NCBI RefSeq assembly: GCF_024385525.1
Contig: NZ_JANFLU010000010.1
Coordinates: 542,377-606,376, forward strand
DNA length: 64,000 nucleotides
Source of the DNA: Arthrobacter sp. zg-Y238
GTDB lineage: Bacteria; Actinomycetota; Actinomycetes; Actinomycetales; Micrococcaceae
Direction of reading: 5' to 3'
The translations under genes were made by a program, and so were the position numbers. This document shows positions 54,415 through 64,000 of the stretch, one piece after another (the stretch's first letter is position 1; each line of letters starts with the position of its first letter). The notes beneath the pieces are model-generated. The model was not told the origin of the DNA and made no database searches. It worked only from the letters and a program-made list of their open reading frames with translations.

Positions 54415-56091
54415 CTAGGCCTTGCCGCTCTGGTGGGCCAGGGCAGCCTTGATGAGTCCGGCGAACAGCGGGTGCGGCCGCGTCGGACGGGAGCTGAGCT
54501 CCGGGTGTGCCTGCGTGGAGACGTAGTACGGGTGGACGTCGGCCGGAAGCTCGACGAACTCAACCAGTCCGCCGTCGGTGGTGGTTCCGGAGAACACCAG
54601 GCCGGCGTCGGCAATCTGGTCGCGGTACTGGTTGTTGACCTCGTAGCGGTGGCGGTGGCGCTCGGCCACCTCCGTCTTGCCGTAGGTCTTGGCGACCACG
54701 GATTCCGGTTCCAGCTTCGCGTCCCACAGGCCAAGGCGCATGGTGCCTCCCATGTCGCCGCCGCCGGCGACAATGTCCTTCTGCTCGGCCATAGTGGCGA
54801 TAACCGGGTACTGGGTATCCGGTTCGAACTCGGAGGAGGAAGCGCCTTCCAGCCCCACCACGTTGCGGGCGTATTCAATGACCATGCACTGCAGGCCAAG
54901 GCACAGGCCCAGCGTCGGAAGCTTGTTCTCCCGGGCGTAGGTCAGGGCGCCGAGCTTGCCCTCGAGGCCGCGGATGCCGAAGCCGCCGGGAACGCAGATC
55001 GCGTCCACCCCGGCCAGGGCCTTGGCTGCGCCTTCGGGGGTATCACAGTCATCCGAGGGTACCCAGCGGATGTTGACCTTGGCTTTGTTGGCGAAGCCGC
55101 CGGCACGCAGGGCTTCGGTAACCGACAGGTAGGCGTCCGGCAGATCCACGTACTTGCCCACGAGGGCGATGTCTACGTGGTGCTTCGGATTGTGCACGGA
55201 TTCAAGCAGGCGGTCCCACTTGGTCCAGTTGACGTCCTTGAACTTCAGGTCCAGGTGCTGGACGATGTACGCGTCCAGGCCCTGGGAGTGAAGCGTCTTG
55301 GGGATGTCGTAGATGCTCGGGGCATCCGGGCAGCCGATGACGGCATCAACATCGACGTCGCACATGCGGCCGATCTTGTTGCGCATGGCATCGGGCACCG
55401 GGCGGTCGGAACGGATGACGATGGCGTCCGGCTGGATGCCGATGGACCGCAGGGCGGCCACGGAGTGCTGCGTCGGCTTGGTCTTCAGTTCCTGGGACGG
55501 GCCGATGTACGGCACGAGGGAAACATGCAGGAAGAAGACGTTGCTGCGGCCGATGTCCTGGCGGACCTGGCGCGCCGCTTCGAGGAACGGCTGGGACTCG
55601 ATGTCGCCTACCGTGCCGCCGATTTCGGTGATGATGACGTCGGGGGTCTTCTTCGCCTCGGAGGGCAGGCGCATCCGGCGCTTGATCTCGTCGGTGATGT
55701 GAGGAATGACCTGGACCGTGTCGCCGAGGTATTCGCCGCGGCGTTCCTTGGCGATAACCGTGGAGTACACCTGGCCGGTGGTTACGTTGGCGGAGCCGTC
55801 GAGGCTCTCATCAAGGAACCGCTCGTAGTGTCCGATGTCGAGGTCAGTCTCGGCGCCGTCGTCGGTCACGAAGACTTCGCCGTGCTGGAAGGGGTTCATT
55901 GTGCCCGGATCCACATTCAAATACGGATCGAGCTTCTGCATGGTCACCGCTATGCCGCGCGACCTCAACAGATGGCCGAGACTTGACGCTGTCAGTCCCT
56001 TGCCAAGTGAGGACGCCACGCCACCGGTGACGAAGATGTGTTTGGTCGTAGAAGACGACTTGGGAAACCTGGAATTTGATCGCTGCACCAC
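54415..56091 (-). CDS. pyrG: CTP synthase
   Basis: Amidates UTP to CTP using glutamine. The 558-residue protein has the synthetase P-loop [23 protein letters not shown] near residue 18, [38 protein letters not shown], and the class I glutamine amidotransferase with [17 protein letters not shown] and [18 protein letters not shown]. The start is uncertain: GTG 56091 (VVQRSNSRF) is preferred, though other GTGs lie upstream. It follows recN at 64 bases. Confidence 0.94.
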   Translation of the reverse strand: MVQRSNSRFPKSSSTTKHIFVTGGVASSLGKGLTASSLGHLLRSRGIAVTMQKLDPYLNVDPGTMNPFQHGEVFVTDDGAETDLDIGHYERFLDESLDGSANVTTGQVYSTVIAKERRGEYLGDTVQVIPHITDEIKRRMRLPSEAKKTPDVIITEIGGTVGDIESQPFLEAARQVRQDIGRSNVFFLHVSLVPYIGPSQELKTKPTQHSVAALRSIGIQPDAIVIRSDRPVPDAMRNKIGRMCDVDVDAVIGCPDAPSIYDIPKTLHSQGLDAYIVQHLDLKFKDVNWTKWDRLLESVHNPKHHVDIALVGKYVDLPDAYLSVTEALRAGGFANKAKVNIRWVPSDDCDTPEGAAKALAGVDAICVPGGFGIRGLEGKLGALTYARENKLPTLGLCLGLQCMVIEYARNVVGLEGASSSEFEPDTQYPVIATMAEQKDIVAGGGDMGGTMRLGLWDAKLEPESVVAKTYGKTEVAERHRHRYEVNNQYRDQIADAGLVFSGTTTDGGLVEFVELPADVHPYYVSTQAHPELSSRPTRPHPLFAGLIKAALAHQSGKA

Positions 56092-56155
56092 GGAGTTCGA
56101 GCCTATCACCTTTTGTCGTTTCGGGTTTGACCTGTGTCTTGTTTCCGTCGGGACT

Positions 56156-57877
56156 TCACTGAAGATGTCCCGCTGAATCCAACAGTTCCTCGGCGTGGGC
56201 GCGGGCCGACGCCGAGTCCTCCTGCCCGGCAAGCATCCGGGCGAGTTCCTTGATCCGCTCCTCCTGGCCCAGCACCCGGACGTCGCTGGCGGTGACGCCC
56301 GAACCGTCGTCGGCTGCCGTGGAGGTTTTGATCACGCGGATGTGGTGGTCGGCGAATGCGGCCACCTGCGGAAGGTGGGTCACGACGATCACCTGCACAT
56401 GCTTCGCGAGCATGGCCAGCCGGCGGCCGATTTCGACGGCTGCCTTGCCGCCGACGCCCGCGTCCACTTCGTCGAAGATGAAGGTGGGGACCGGATCCAC
56501 CGCGGCCAGGACCACTTCGATCGCCAGCATAACGCGGGAAAGTTCACCGCCGGAGGCACCCTTGCCCAGCGGGCGGGCCGGGGCGCCGGGATGCGGTGCG
56601 AGCAGGAAGGAAATGCTGTCGGCACCGTGCGGTCCCGGCTCCCCCGTGGGTTCCACCTCGATGACCAGGTTGGCGTCCTTCATTGCCAGCGCAGTGAGTT
56701 CGTCGCTGACCCGCTGCGCGAGTTCCGCGGCAGCCTCGGTCCGCAGTTTGGTCAGGGCCGCTCCGCGGGTCGCCAGACGTTCGTCGAGGGCATCGATCTC
56801 GGCCTCCAGGGCTTCGATCCGGGAATCGTCGGAGCTGAGTTCGGCGAGGCGTTTGGCGCTTTCGCCGCTCCACTCCAGGACCCCGTCGATCGAGGGGGCG
56901 TATTTACGGACCAGGCCTGCCAGTTCCGCCCGACGGGACTCCACCTCGGCCAGCCGTTCCGGTCCCTCGGAGTCCAGTGAAGCTCCGTAGCTGGCCAGCT
57001 CGGTGGCGATGTCGGCCAGGATGTAGCCCACCTCGGCCAGCCGCTGCCCGGAGGCAGCCAGCGCCGGATCATGCTCCCCTGCGGATTCCAGCTGCCGCTT
57101 GGCTGCGTCCACCAGCGACGTGGCGTCCCCGCCGTCAGCAAAATCGTCCGCGATGAGAGCCGCATGGGCGCTCACTGCAGCTGTGCGCAGTTCCTCGAGG
57201 TTGCTCAGGCGCATGGCCTCTGCCTTGAGGGAATCGTCCTCTCCCGGCTGCGGATCCACCGCTTCGATTTCCTCCAGCGCGGCAGTCAGGTATTCGGCTT
57301 CGCGCAGCCGGTCCCGGGCCTGGTCCCGCAGGTCGGCGAGTTCCTTCGCGGCGGCCCGCCAGCGGGCGTAGTCCTCGCGGTAGGTGCCGAGTTCGGCGGC
57401 AAGCGGGGAACCGGCGTACTTGTCCAGTGCCTCCCGCTGCGCTGCGGCACTCTTCAGGCGCAGCTGGTCGGTCTGCCCGTGGACTACCACCAGGTGTTCA
57501 CCCACTTCCGCCAGCACACCCACCGGAGCCGACCGTCCGCCCACGTGTGCACGGCTGCGGCCGTCCGCGTTGACGGTACGTACCAGCGTCAGTTCGGCGG
57601 CGCCGTCGTACTCCTCGAGTTCGGCTCCCGCCTCGGCCGCGCGGACCGCCGCAGGGCTCTGCGGATCCACGTGCACGAGGGCCTCGGCGACGGCGGACTT
57701 GGCACCGATGCGGACGGCGCCGGCGTCGGAACGTGCACCCAGGAGCAGTCCCAGCGCGGTGATGACCATGGTCTTGCCGGCACCGGTCTCACCGGTCACC
57801 ACAGTAAACCCTGGGCCTAGGTCCAGGGTGGCGTCGGTGATGACACCGAGGTCCCGGATCCGGATTTCCTCAATCAT
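56156..57877 (-). CDS. recN: DNA repair protein RecN
   Basis: An SMC-like ATPase for double-strand break repair. The 573-residue protein starts [21 protein letters not shown] with Walker [16 protein letters not shown] near residue 30. Long heptad segments from about 160 to 370 form the coiled coil, and the signature [19 protein letters not shown] and Walker [13 protein letters not shown] follow. The ATG overlaps the nadK stop by four bases (ATGA). Confidence 0.94.
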   Translation of the reverse strand: MIEEIRIRDLGVITDATLDLGPGFTVVTGETGAGKTMVITALGLLLGARSDAGAVRIGAKSAVAEALVHVDPQSPAAVRAAEAGAELEEYDGAAELTLVRTVNADGRSRAHVGGRSAPVGVLAEVGEHLVVVHGQTDQLRLKSAAAQREALDKYAGSPLAAELGTYREDYARWRAAAKELADLRDQARDRLREAEYLTAALEEIEAVDPQPGEDDSLKAEAMRLSNLEELRTAAVSAHAALIADDFADGGDATSLVDAAKRQLESAGEHDPALAASGQRLAEVGYILADIATELASYGASLDSEGPERLAEVESRRAELAGLVRKYAPSIDGVLEWSGESAKRLAELSSDDSRIEALEAEIDALDERLATRGAALTKLRTEAAAELAQRVSDELTALAMKDANLVIEVEPTGEPGPHGADSISFLLAPHPGAPARPLGKGASGGELSRVMLAIEVVLAAVDPVPTFIFDEVDAGVGGKAAVEIGRRLAMLAKHVQVIVVTHLPQVAAFADHHIRVIKTSTAADDGSGVTASDVRVLGQEERIKELARMLAGQEDSASARAHAEELLDSAGHLQ

Positions 57878-58887
57878 TCGACAATGCCTCCGCTGTCCGA
57901 AACTGCTGCGTCCCTGGCTGCCCGCCGGCCAGGTGCTGTGTCGCCGTCTGCTGCAGGGCTGAGCTGGGTCCCGGCGGCGGGTACCGGGGCTGGTCCGCGC
58001 CATCCGTGGGTGGGCAGCTGGAACTTGCGGACGAGCCGCTCCGAGAACGGGGTCAGATGGGTGCGCGCCAGGCGGACCGGTGTCTTGGACCGGGTCACCT
58101 CCACGCGGGAGCCCGGGGGCAGGTCGATGCTGCGCCGGCCGTCGCACCAGAGCACTCCGGCAGCGTCGGTACGGGTCAGGATCTCCACCGCCAGCACGGA
58201 CGCCGGCGACACCACCAGCGGCTTGGCGAACAGGGCGTGTGCGCTGATGGGTGCCAGCAACAGAGCCTCGACCTCGGGCCAGACCACCGGTCCGCCGGCG
58301 GAGAAGGCGTAGGCGGTGGAGCCGGTGGGCGTGGCCAGCACGACACCGTCGCATCCGAAGGAACTGATGGGGCGGGCGTCTACTTCAATGACCACCTCGA
58401 GCATCCGCTGGCGGTCGGCCTTTTCCACTGCTGCCTCGTTCAGCGCCCACGTGCGGGAGATGAGTTCTCCGCCGAGCCAGACCTTGACGTCAATGGTCAT
58501 GCGTTCTTCAACCGTGTAGGCGCGTTCCACGACCCAGTGGACGGTCTGGGCGAGGTCGGCACGTTCACTCTCGGCCAGGAAGCCTACGTGTCCCAGGTTT
58601 ACGCCCAGCAGGGGCACGCTGGTTCCGCGGACCAGTTCCGCGGCGCGCAGGATGGTCCCGTCGCCGCCGAGCACCATGCCCAGGTCGACGTCGTCCAGTG
58701 CGACATCCTCGTCGAGGATTTCGGTGGGGGCGGTGAGTACTCCGTATTCGGCCTGGATGTCTTCAAGGTCCCTGCGCCGCATCACCGGAATGAGTCCGGA
58801 GGAATGAAGCTGGGTGCAGGCTTCCTGGGCAGCGGTCATGGCGGCCCGCCGCCCGGTGTGGGCCAAAACCAGTATGCGTCTGCTCAT
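57874..58887 (-). CDS. nadK: NAD kinase
   Basis: Phosphorylates NAD to NADP. The 337-residue protein shows the GGDGT motif in VLGGDGTILRAAEL and the ATPTGSTAYAFSAGGPVVWPE region with the conserved NE/D motif in WALNEAAVEK. The C-terminal 50 residues are a Pro/Ala/Arg tail. ATG 58887 starts directly at MSRRILVLAHTGR; ATG 58899 is possible. It sits between tlyA and recN, as in M. tuberculosis Rv1694-Rv1696. Confidence 0.94.
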   Translation of the reverse strand: MSRRILVLAHTGRRAAMTAAQEACTQLHSSGLIPVMRRRDLEDIQAEYGVLTAPTEILDEDVALDDVDLGMVLGGDGTILRAAELVRGTSVPLLGVNLGHVGFLAESERADLAQTVHWVVERAYTVEERMTIDVKVWLGGELISRTWALNEAAVEKADRQRMLEVVIEVDARPISSFGCDGVVLATPTGSTAYAFSAGGPVVWPEVEALLLAPISAHALFAKPLVVSPASVLAVEILTRTDAAGVLWCDGRRSIDLPPGSRVEVTRSKTPVRLARTHLTPFSERLVRKFQLPTHGWRGPAPVPAAGTQLSPAADGDTAPGRRAARDAAVSDSGGIVE

Positions 58888-58941
58888 GTCCGTCTTCATC
58901 CTCTTCGTCCTACGGGTGAATGCCTGCGGCATGCCCATCCG

Positions 58942-59814
58942 TCAGTCTTCTACGGCGGGCTTCCGCTCCGCAAACCCGGCAAACGCCGTAGCTACCAGTT
59001 CGGCGGCCGCATCGGCCGGCGACGGGCCGGGGCCTTGTTCGCTTCGCGCGGTTTGGTCGGCTGTGGAGGCGGAGTGCTGCAGGGGAACCTGCAGCCACAT
59101 AAAGAACTCCACATTGCCGTTCTGGCCGGGAAGCGGGCTTGGCGCAATGCCTGCGATTTCCAGCCCCGCACCGAGCGCTGCCGCCGCCACGGACGTCACA
59201 GCCGAGCGGTGCTGGAGCGGATCGGTGACCACCCCCGTTCGGTCCAGCCTCTCACGCCCCACCTCGAACTGGGGCTTCACCATCAGCAGCAGGCTTCCCC
59301 CGGGACGGGTGGCGGCCGCCAACGGTCCAACGACCATTGTCAGGGAGATGAACGACAGATCCGCCACCGTCAGGTCAACGGTTCCCCCGATGTCCGCCGG
59401 GTCGAGGTAACGGACATTCATGCCCTCGTAGACACTGACCCGGGGGTCCTGCCGAAGCGGTTCCACCAGCTGTCCGTGCCCGACGTCGACGGCGGCCACG
59501 TGTGCGGCGCCGGAGCGAAGCAGGACGTCGGTGAAGCCTCCGGTGGAAGCACCGGCGTCGAGGCAGCGCAGTCCATGCGGCTGCACGGCAGGGAAGGCAG
59601 CCAGGGCGCCCGCCAGCTTGTGCCCGGCGCGGCTGACATAGTCCGGCAGTCCGTCGTCGAGCACAACCAGGCGTTCGCCGGCGTCCACCGGTGCAGACGG
59701 TTTGACGGCGGGCTTCCCTGCGCGCAGTACCCGCCCTGCGGCAATCAGCTTGGCGGCCTGGGTGCGGGAGCGGGCGAGTCCTCGGGTGACGAGTTCCTGG
59801 TCGAGTCTGGGCAT
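58942..59814 (-). CDS. tlyA: TlyA family rRNA (cytidine-2'-O)-methyltransferase
   Basis: Methylates cytidines in 16S and 23S rRNA at the subunit interface; loss gives capreomycin and viomycin resistance in mycobacteria. The 290-residue protein has an N-terminal S4 domain (RLDQELVTRGLARSRTQAAKLIAAGRVLRAGKP) and a SAM-dependent methyltransferase fold with CLDAGASTGGFTDVLL near 85, VDLTVADLSFISLTMVV and LLMVKPQFEVGRERL. The last 40 residues diverge. Confidence 0.93.
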   Translation of the reverse strand: MPRLDQELVTRGLARSRTQAAKLIAAGRVLRAGKPAVKPSAPVDAGERLVVLDDGLPDYVSRAGHKLAGALAAFPAVQPHGLRCLDAGASTGGFTDVLLRSGAAHVAAVDVGHGQLVEPLRQDPRVSVYEGMNVRYLDPADIGGTVDLTVADLSFISLTMVVGPLAAATRPGGSLLLMVKPQFEVGRERLDRTGVVTDPLQHRSAVTSVAAAALGAGLEIAGIAPSPLPGQNGNVEFFMWLQVPLQHSASTADQTARSEQGPGPSPADAAAELVATAFAGFAERKPAVED

Positions 59815-59816
59815 GA

Positions 59817-60065
59817 CTAGTCTGCTGTCCCGAGATGGTTCCCGGGAGCCGGCGGCGCCTTTGGAGCGGCTGCCGGGGAGGGTGCCGCGGGCTCGGTGTT
59901 CAGCTCAGTGAGCAGGGCATCATGCAGTTCCCTGTAGACCGCTGCGTGAGCGGCCACCGGCTGGGCAGGCAGCGGACCGAGGGCGTCGAGCAGGGAATCG
60001 ACGGCCTCGTCGTCCGTGGAGACCGGTGACTGCGGCCATGGCGTTGACGGCTGGGATTCAGGCAT
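59817..60065 (-). CDS. small conserved protein between tlyA and the HAD gene
   Basis: An 82-residue protein, Pro/Ala-rich at both ends with a central helix (DDEAVDSLLDALGPLPAQPVAAHAAVYRELHDALLTEL). AGGAGG lies seven bases before the ATG, and it ends two bases before tlyA, so it is a genuine gene. A similar small gene (Rv1693) lies at this place in M. tuberculosis; its function is unknown. Confidence 0.7.
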   Translation of the reverse strand: MPESQPSTPWPQSPVSTDDEAVDSLLDALGPLPAQPVAAHAAVYRELHDALLTELNTEPAAPSPAAAPKAPPAPGNHLGTAD

Positions 60066-60143
60066 CGGTCTTCCTCCTGCTGTTGCATGCTGGATGCATT
60101 GACGATGAATGCGTAAATGGTGAACGGAGCTTCTCTTGGAAGC

Positions 60144-61142
60144 CTAGCCGCGGGCGGTGACAGTCCAGCGGATCTCGGGTGCCCGGGCAGAATCCACATC
60201 AGGGAAGGCGGCCCACCAGGCGGCACAGCCTGCGCGCCAGCTGTCCAGGTCCGAGGAATCGCCTGCAATCACTAGAGCGGTGTCCTCCATCCGGGCTGCA
60301 GCTTTGCCGCAGCGGTACTGCCCGCCCTCGAGGACGGGTGCCGGATACGGTTCAAACAATGCTTCAAGGTTCTCAATGAGGTACACCGGCCGCTCCGGCG
60401 TCCGTGCGGCCAGCGCCGTCAGCGGGGTGTCGACGCCGGTGAGTACCAGCGCGGTATCAAAACCGGCGTTGGTGCCGCCCAGGATGTCCGTGTCCAGCCG
60501 GTCCCCCACCACCAGCGGGCGATGAACACCCAAGTGGCGTGCCGCCGTCGTAAACAGCGGCGCTTCGGGTTTGCCGGCAACAAAGGGAACCCGTCCCGTG
60601 GCGGCACCGACGGCGGCCACCAGTGTTCCGTTGCCGGGTGCAATGCCGCGAGCCTGCGGAATGGACAGGTCCGTGTTCGTGGCAACCCAGACTGCTCCGC
60701 GTTCAACAGCGAAGGCTGCCTCGGCCAGGTCGGCCCATCCCAAGGAGGGATCGAACCCCTGAATGACGGCGTCGGGAGCGTCATCGGCGGAGGCAACGCG
60801 CACCATGCCCACGGCGTCGACGGCGGCGGCCAGGGTCGCGCTGCCGGTGACCAGGACCTTACTTCCCGGGGCAACCTTGGTCGCCAGCAGCTCCGCGCCC
60901 GCCTGCGCGGACCCGAACACATTTTCCGCGGTGGCGGGTGCTCCGAGTTCGCGCAGGTGGGCCGCAACAGTTTCCGAGGAGCGTGATGCGTTGTTAGTGA
61001 TGTAGGCAAGCTGGACCGATACGTCGGCCAGCCTGCCGAGGGCCTCCACGGCCCCCGGAATAGCGTGCGGTCCGGCGTAGACAACGCCGTCCAGGTCGGA
61101 AAAGACCGCGTCGTAACCGGAGACCAGTGAAGGATTAGCCAT
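60144..61142 (-). CDS. HAD-IIA family phosphatase (NagD/PGP-like)
   Basis: A 332-residue phosphatase. Motif I YDAVFSDLDGVVYAGPHAIPG with Asp15 and Asp17, TNNASRSSETVAAHLRELG (motif II), GKPEAPLFTTAARHLG (motif III) and VVGDRLDTDILGGTNAGFDTALVLTGVDT (motif IV) are all intact. NagD-like enzymes dephosphorylate nucleotides or 2-phosphoglycolate. The start overlaps the TPR gene by eight bases. Confidence 0.9.
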   Translation of the reverse strand: MANPSLVSGYDAVFSDLDGVVYAGPHAIPGAVEALGRLADVSVQLAYITNNASRSSETVAAHLRELGAPATAENVFGSAQAGAELLATKVAPGSKVLVTGSATLAAAVDAVGMVRVASADDAPDAVIQGFDPSLGWADLAEAAFAVERGAVWVATNTDLSIPQARGIAPGNGTLVAAVGAATGRVPFVAGKPEAPLFTTAARHLGVHRPLVVGDRLDTDILGGTNAGFDTALVLTGVDTPLTALAARTPERPVYLIENLEALFEPYPAPVLEGGQYRCGKAAARMEDTALVIAGDSSDLDSWRAGCAAWWAAFPDVDSARAPEIRWTVTARG

Positions 61143-63288
61143 CAGTGCGCTGCTGCTCCGTCTCTTCGGCGTCTTCACGAGGGGTTTCCTCGTCGTCGTC
61201 GTCGTAATTGAAGTCCGAGACTACGACTTCCACGGCCTCGCCGTCGTCATTGACGTCGCTGTCCTCCGCGAGCAGGTTTTCCTGCTCGTCGCTGGGCAGC
61301 GCGTCGATGTCCTCGTCGGAGGGCTCAAGGTTGTCCTTCGGGGCTTCTTCGGCCGGTGCAAAGTAGGCGCCGGAGCGGTCCTCGCGGTCCTCCGAACGGC
61401 GCTTCGGGCGTTCTTCTTCCTCAGGTACCAGGTCGAAGATTTCCGGCTCTGCAAAGTCGCCGAAGCCCAGGGCTTCGTCAGCCCGCAGGGCCTGCTTGCG
61501 CCAGTTTTCCGCTTCTTCGGTGCGGCCGGCAACTTCCAGGGCGTCCGCGTAGGCGCGGAACAGCCGCGGGCTGTAGGAGAAGGCCCGGTTACGGTCCAGC
61601 TGCGGGATCTCCAGTGCGGCAACAGCTGCATCGAACTGGCCCATGTCCATCCGGGCGCCGGAAACGACGATGGCGAGCTCCACCTGGCCGGCGGTGTCCA
61701 GGTCCTTGGCGTCTTCGGACCGGGCCATGTCCAGCGCCTTTTCCGGGTGGCCCAGACCGCGTTCGCAGTCGGCCATCATCGGCAGGTAGGCATTCGAACC
61801 GCTGATCCGGCGGTAGGTGCGGAACTCGCGCAGTGCTTCCCCGAAGTGCTCGGCTGCATAGGCGGTCAGGCCAACGGCTTCGCGGACCACTGCCATGCGT
61901 CCGCCGCGTCGGCTGGCGGCCAGTGCGTGCTGGAAAGCCAGCTCAGGCTCGTCATCGATCAAGCGACCGGCCATCACCAGGTGCTTGGCAACCCACTCGC
62001 TGTTTACTTCCTCCAAGTTGCGCAGCTGGGCGCGGGTGACCTTGTCCAGCTCCTGCCCGGTAACGTCCTCATCGATTTCCGGTGAACGTTCACGGTCGGG
62101 CCGGTTGGCGCTGCGCAGGTCCTTGGCGTTACGGGGACGAGCTGCCGCCGGAGCGTCATCACGACGGAACGACGGACGGTCGGAACCGTGTGACGGGCGG
62201 TCGCCGAAGGACTTGCGCTCACCGTCACGCGGCGGACGGGAATCACGCTGCGGACGATCATCGCGCGAGAACGGCTTACGATCCCCACGATCACCAAAGG
62301 ACTTGCGCTCACCGTCACGCGGCGGACGGCGGTCATCGCCGCCGAACGACGGCTTGCGGTCTCCACGGTCACCGAAGGGCTTACGCTCAGCGGACTGACT
62401 GCGATCGCCAAAGGATCGACGCTCACCGTCGCGGGGAGGACGGCTGTCACGCTGCGGACGATCGCCGCGGTCACCGAAAGGCTTCCGCTCACCGTCACGC
62501 GGCGGACGGGAATCACGCTGCGGACGATCATCGCGCGAGAACGGCTTACGATCCCCACGATCACCAAACGGCTTCCGCTCGCCATCACGCGGCGGACGGG
62601 AATCACGTGAGAAAGGCTTCCGCTCACCGTCACGTGCGGGACGGCGGTCATCGCCGCCGAACGACGGCTTGCGGTCACCGCGGTCACCGAAAGGCTTCCG
62701 CTCACCATCACGCGGCGGACGAGAATCACGCTGCGGACGATCATCGCGCGAGAACGGCTTACGATCTCCACGATCACCAAACGGCTTCCGCTCACCATCA
62801 CGCGGCGGACGACGGTCATCGCTCCCCCGGCTGGCACGGTCATTCCGGTCTGAACGGTTGTTGAAGGGGGGCCGGCCTTCGGCGTCGCGGGCAGGACGAC
62901 GATCGTCACCACCGAATGAGGGCTTGCGGTCGCCGCGGTCGCCAAACGGCTTACGCTCACCGCTGCGCGCAGAGAACGGCTTACGCTCACCGTCGCGTGC
63001 GGGACGGCGATCATCGCCGTCCCGAGCGGGACGATCGCCGAAGGACGGCTTGCGATCCTTCGAATACGACGGCTTACCGGCTGCTCCGCGGTCGCCGAAC
63101 GACTTACGTTCGCCGTCTCGTGCGGGACGGCCGCCGAACGACGGCTTGCGGTCTTCAAAGCGCTTGGGGGCGTTACGGTCATTAGTGGCGGGGCGTCCGC
63201 GGTCATCGCGGCGGTCCGACGAGCTGCTGTTGCGGGCTGCGTTGTTTGCGTCGCTGCCCCGCTGATCCCTGTTATTTTGCTCTGACAT
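61135..63288 (-). CDS. TPR-like protein with a long Arg/Asp/Gly-rich repeat region
   Basis: A 717-residue cytoplasmic protein of two halves. Residues 1 to about 385 are disordered and made of repeated blocks such as RPPRDGERKPFGDRGDRKPFSRDDRPQ. The C-terminal half has TPR-like helices (ALAASRRGGRMAVVREAVGLTAYAAEHFGEALREFRTYRRISG, VELAIVVSGARMDMGQFDAAVAALE, FRAYADALEVAGRTEEAENWRKQALRADEALG) and an acidic tail. It begins at ATG 63288 and stands downstream of the rRNA operon; the counterpart is Rv1691. The repeat resembles RNA-binding, phase-separating domains, but function is unknown. Confidence 0.85.
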   Translation of the reverse strand: MSEQNNRDQRGSDANNAARNSSSSDRRDDRGRPATNDRNAPKRFEDRKPSFGGRPARDGERKSFGDRGAAGKPSYSKDRKPSFGDRPARDGDDRRPARDGERKPFSARSGERKPFGDRGDRKPSFGGDDRRPARDAEGRPPFNNRSDRNDRASRGSDDRRPPRDGERKPFGDRGDRKPFSRDDRPQRDSRPPRDGERKPFGDRGDRKPSFGGDDRRPARDGERKPFSRDSRPPRDGERKPFGDRGDRKPFSRDDRPQRDSRPPRDGERKPFGDRGDRPQRDSRPPRDGERRSFGDRSQSAERKPFGDRGDRKPSFGGDDRRPPRDGERKSFGDRGDRKPFSRDDRPQRDSRPPRDGERKSFGDRPSHGSDRPSFRRDDAPAAARPRNAKDLRSANRPDRERSPEIDEDVTGQELDKVTRAQLRNLEEVNSEWVAKHLVMAGRLIDDEPELAFQHALAASRRGGRMAVVREAVGLTAYAAEHFGEALREFRTYRRISGSNAYLPMMADCERGLGHPEKALDMARSEDAKDLDTAGQVELAIVVSGARMDMGQFDAAVAALEIPQLDRNRAFSYSPRLFRAYADALEVAGRTEEAENWRKQALRADEALGFGDFAEPEIFDLVPEEEERPKRRSEDREDRSGAYFAPAEEAPKDNLEPSDEDIDALPSDEQENLLAEDSDVNDDGEAVEVVVSDFNYDDDDEETPREDAEETEQQRTDG
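62170..63150. repeat. imperfect DNA repeats coding for the RDGERKPFGDRGD blocks
   Basis: Several repeated stretches, for example GCTCACCGTCACGCGGCGGA and CACGCTGCGGACGATCATCG, recur about six times with near identity at 62210-62830, in spacings that keep reading frame. Large duplicated blocks (near 62190-62330 and 62480-62600, then 62690-62820) show recent duplication and would promote recombination. Confidence 0.85.
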
Positions 63289-63571
63289 GCTGCTGAGTTC
63301 CTCTCGTCGTGAGCCGACCAACGGAATTACTGCAGTCGCTCGTCACTATGTACCTGTAATGAAGATGTAAAAGTTATGGGAGACGATCACGCCTCTGGGT
63401 AATTCTAGTGCAGTGCGCTGCCTGGCGCCGATTCTGCTCGCCCATTCGAGCCAGGTAAGCGAGTGAGTCTCGACACCACGGCCCCCGGACAACGTCTCGG
63501 TCCAGGCATGGAGCACGACGCCGGCCCGCCGCGTTCGACCTCCCCGGACGCACCCGGCGCTTAAACAAGGA

Positions 63572-63599
63572 GAGCCCGTACCAACACTGGTACGGGCTC
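63572..63599 (-). terminator. terminator of the rRNA operon
   Basis: A perfect 12-bp stem, GAGCCCGTACCA at 63572-63583 and its complement at 63588-63599, with an ACAC loop, 17 bases beyond the 5S end; TCCTTGTTT follows on the minus strand. Confidence 0.85.
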
Positions 63600-63615
63600 A
63601 ACCTCTTCAAATATT

Positions 63616-63733
63616 GTCCGGCGGTGACCTACTCTCCCACATCCTCCCGGATGCAGTACCATCGGCGCTGTGGGTCTTAGCTTCCGGGTTCGGAATGGGA
63701 CCGGGCGTTTCCCCCACGCTATGACCGCCGTAA
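63616..63733 (-). rRNA. rrf: 5S ribosomal RNA
   Basis: On the minus strand TTACGGCGGTCATAGCG begins the molecule, CCCATTCCGAACCCGGAAG is the loop B/C core and GAGAGTAGGTCACCGCCGGA ends it, closing helix I with the 5' GGCGGT. Length about 118 bases. The ends are set by pairing and may be off by one or two bases. Confidence 0.95.
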
Positions 63734-64000
63734 CCCTTCTACCCGCACCCACCAAAGGCGGGAGGGGAAAACAATGGTTACAACACTCCCCCGGAACCAC
63801 CCCCAAAAAAGAGGGGTACCGGGCAGTGCGGTAAAAATGTGAACCCGCCCCTGGACAAGGGGGCAATGGTTCGGTGTTCCAGGCACAGCAACCAACGGTT
63901 GTTGTCCGGGAACCACATAGTGGACGCAAGCAGCATGATCTACAACACCCTTTATACTTTGACGGACCGTTTGAAGTCGTGTCCGTCCAGGTGCTGGTGT
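63734..64000 (-). other. 23S-5S internal transcribed spacer
   Basis: No gene is seen. Close to the window edge GACGGAC (63961-63967) and GTCCGTC (63981-63987) can pair around 13 bases and may be part of an RNase III processing stem. The 3' end of 23S rRNA was not recognised and should lie just beyond 64000. Confidence 0.7.

Noticed and set aside
62170..63150. CRISPR-like array
   Set aside because: The repeats are coding, lack unique spacers of constant length, and keep the reading frame of one protein.
63734..64000. 23S rRNA 3' end inside the window
   Set aside because: The sequence next to the edge does not resemble the end of 23S rRNA as I know it; it looks like transcribed spacer.

Overview
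The window looks like a chromosomal segment of a high-GC actinobacterium of the Micrococcaceae, most likely Arthrobacter or a close relative. The evidence is GC-rich codon use throughout, a mycothione reductase (mycothiol is an actinobacterial thiol), a GarA/FtsR/DUF151/MerR cluster, TlyA, ScpAB, and gene orders that match, from memory, three blocks of the Mycobacterium tuberculosis genome (around Rv2178c-Rv2187, Rv1827-Rv1830 and Rv1691-Rv1713). No insertion sequence, prophage or CRISPR array was recognised.

Layout. 0-6 kb: the 5' part of a class II DAHP synthase, an acyltransferase, a carboxylesterase-like hydrolase, a ROK glucokinase and an acyl-CoA ligase (core lipid, sugar and shikimate metabolism). 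6-11 kb: mycothione reductase and a single-chain pyruvate carboxylase. 11-15 kb: an orphan ParA ATPase, then the conserved MerR, DUF151, FtsR and GarA genes. 15-26.7 kb is an accessory stretch. It holds an Erm-type 23S rRNA methyltransferase with an upstream candidate leader peptide, a Thr-Pro repeat surface protein with a LAxTG sorting signal, a rifampicin monooxygenase (Rox-like) paired with a VOC protein, an acetyltransferase, a PQQ-type sugar dehydrogenase lipoprotein, a degenerate SDR, a small hydrolase, a large ATPase-LuxR regulator and two membrane proteins.

26.7-34.6 kb holds tRNA-Pro(GGG), an odd 41-bp repeat/hairpin element and the core block der-cmk-tyrA-rluB-scpB-scpA-parA. 34.6-52 kb is a catabolic island set between parA and xerD, genes otherwise belonging to one conserved block. 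It contains a dicarboxylate transporter with a divergent CitA/DcuS-type two-component system, propionyl-CoA synthetase, an aldolase-HAD-DhaL-DhaK operon divergent from a GlcG-like gene, an unusual one-chain GAF-kinase-receiver-LuxR regulator, and the 2-methylcitrate operon (GntR regulator, prpD, prpB, prpC). 52-63.3 kb resumes the core block: Nudix-xerD-Nudix-pyrG-recN-nadK-tlyA-small protein-HAD-TPR protein. The window ends with 5S rRNA and the spacer that leads to a 23S gene just outside.

Functional links. PrpE activates propionate and PrpC/D/B carry it through the methylcitrate cycle to pyruvate and succinate. Pyruvate carboxylase and DctA serve the same C3/C4 node. Erm and Rox would protect the ribosome and RNA polymerase pathways against macrolides and rifamycins. 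The least explained parts are the Dha/aldolase/GlcG module with its hybrid regulator (whose receiver domain has lost its acidic pocket), the erm upstream region with two small overlapping reading frames, and the repeat element at 27 kb.
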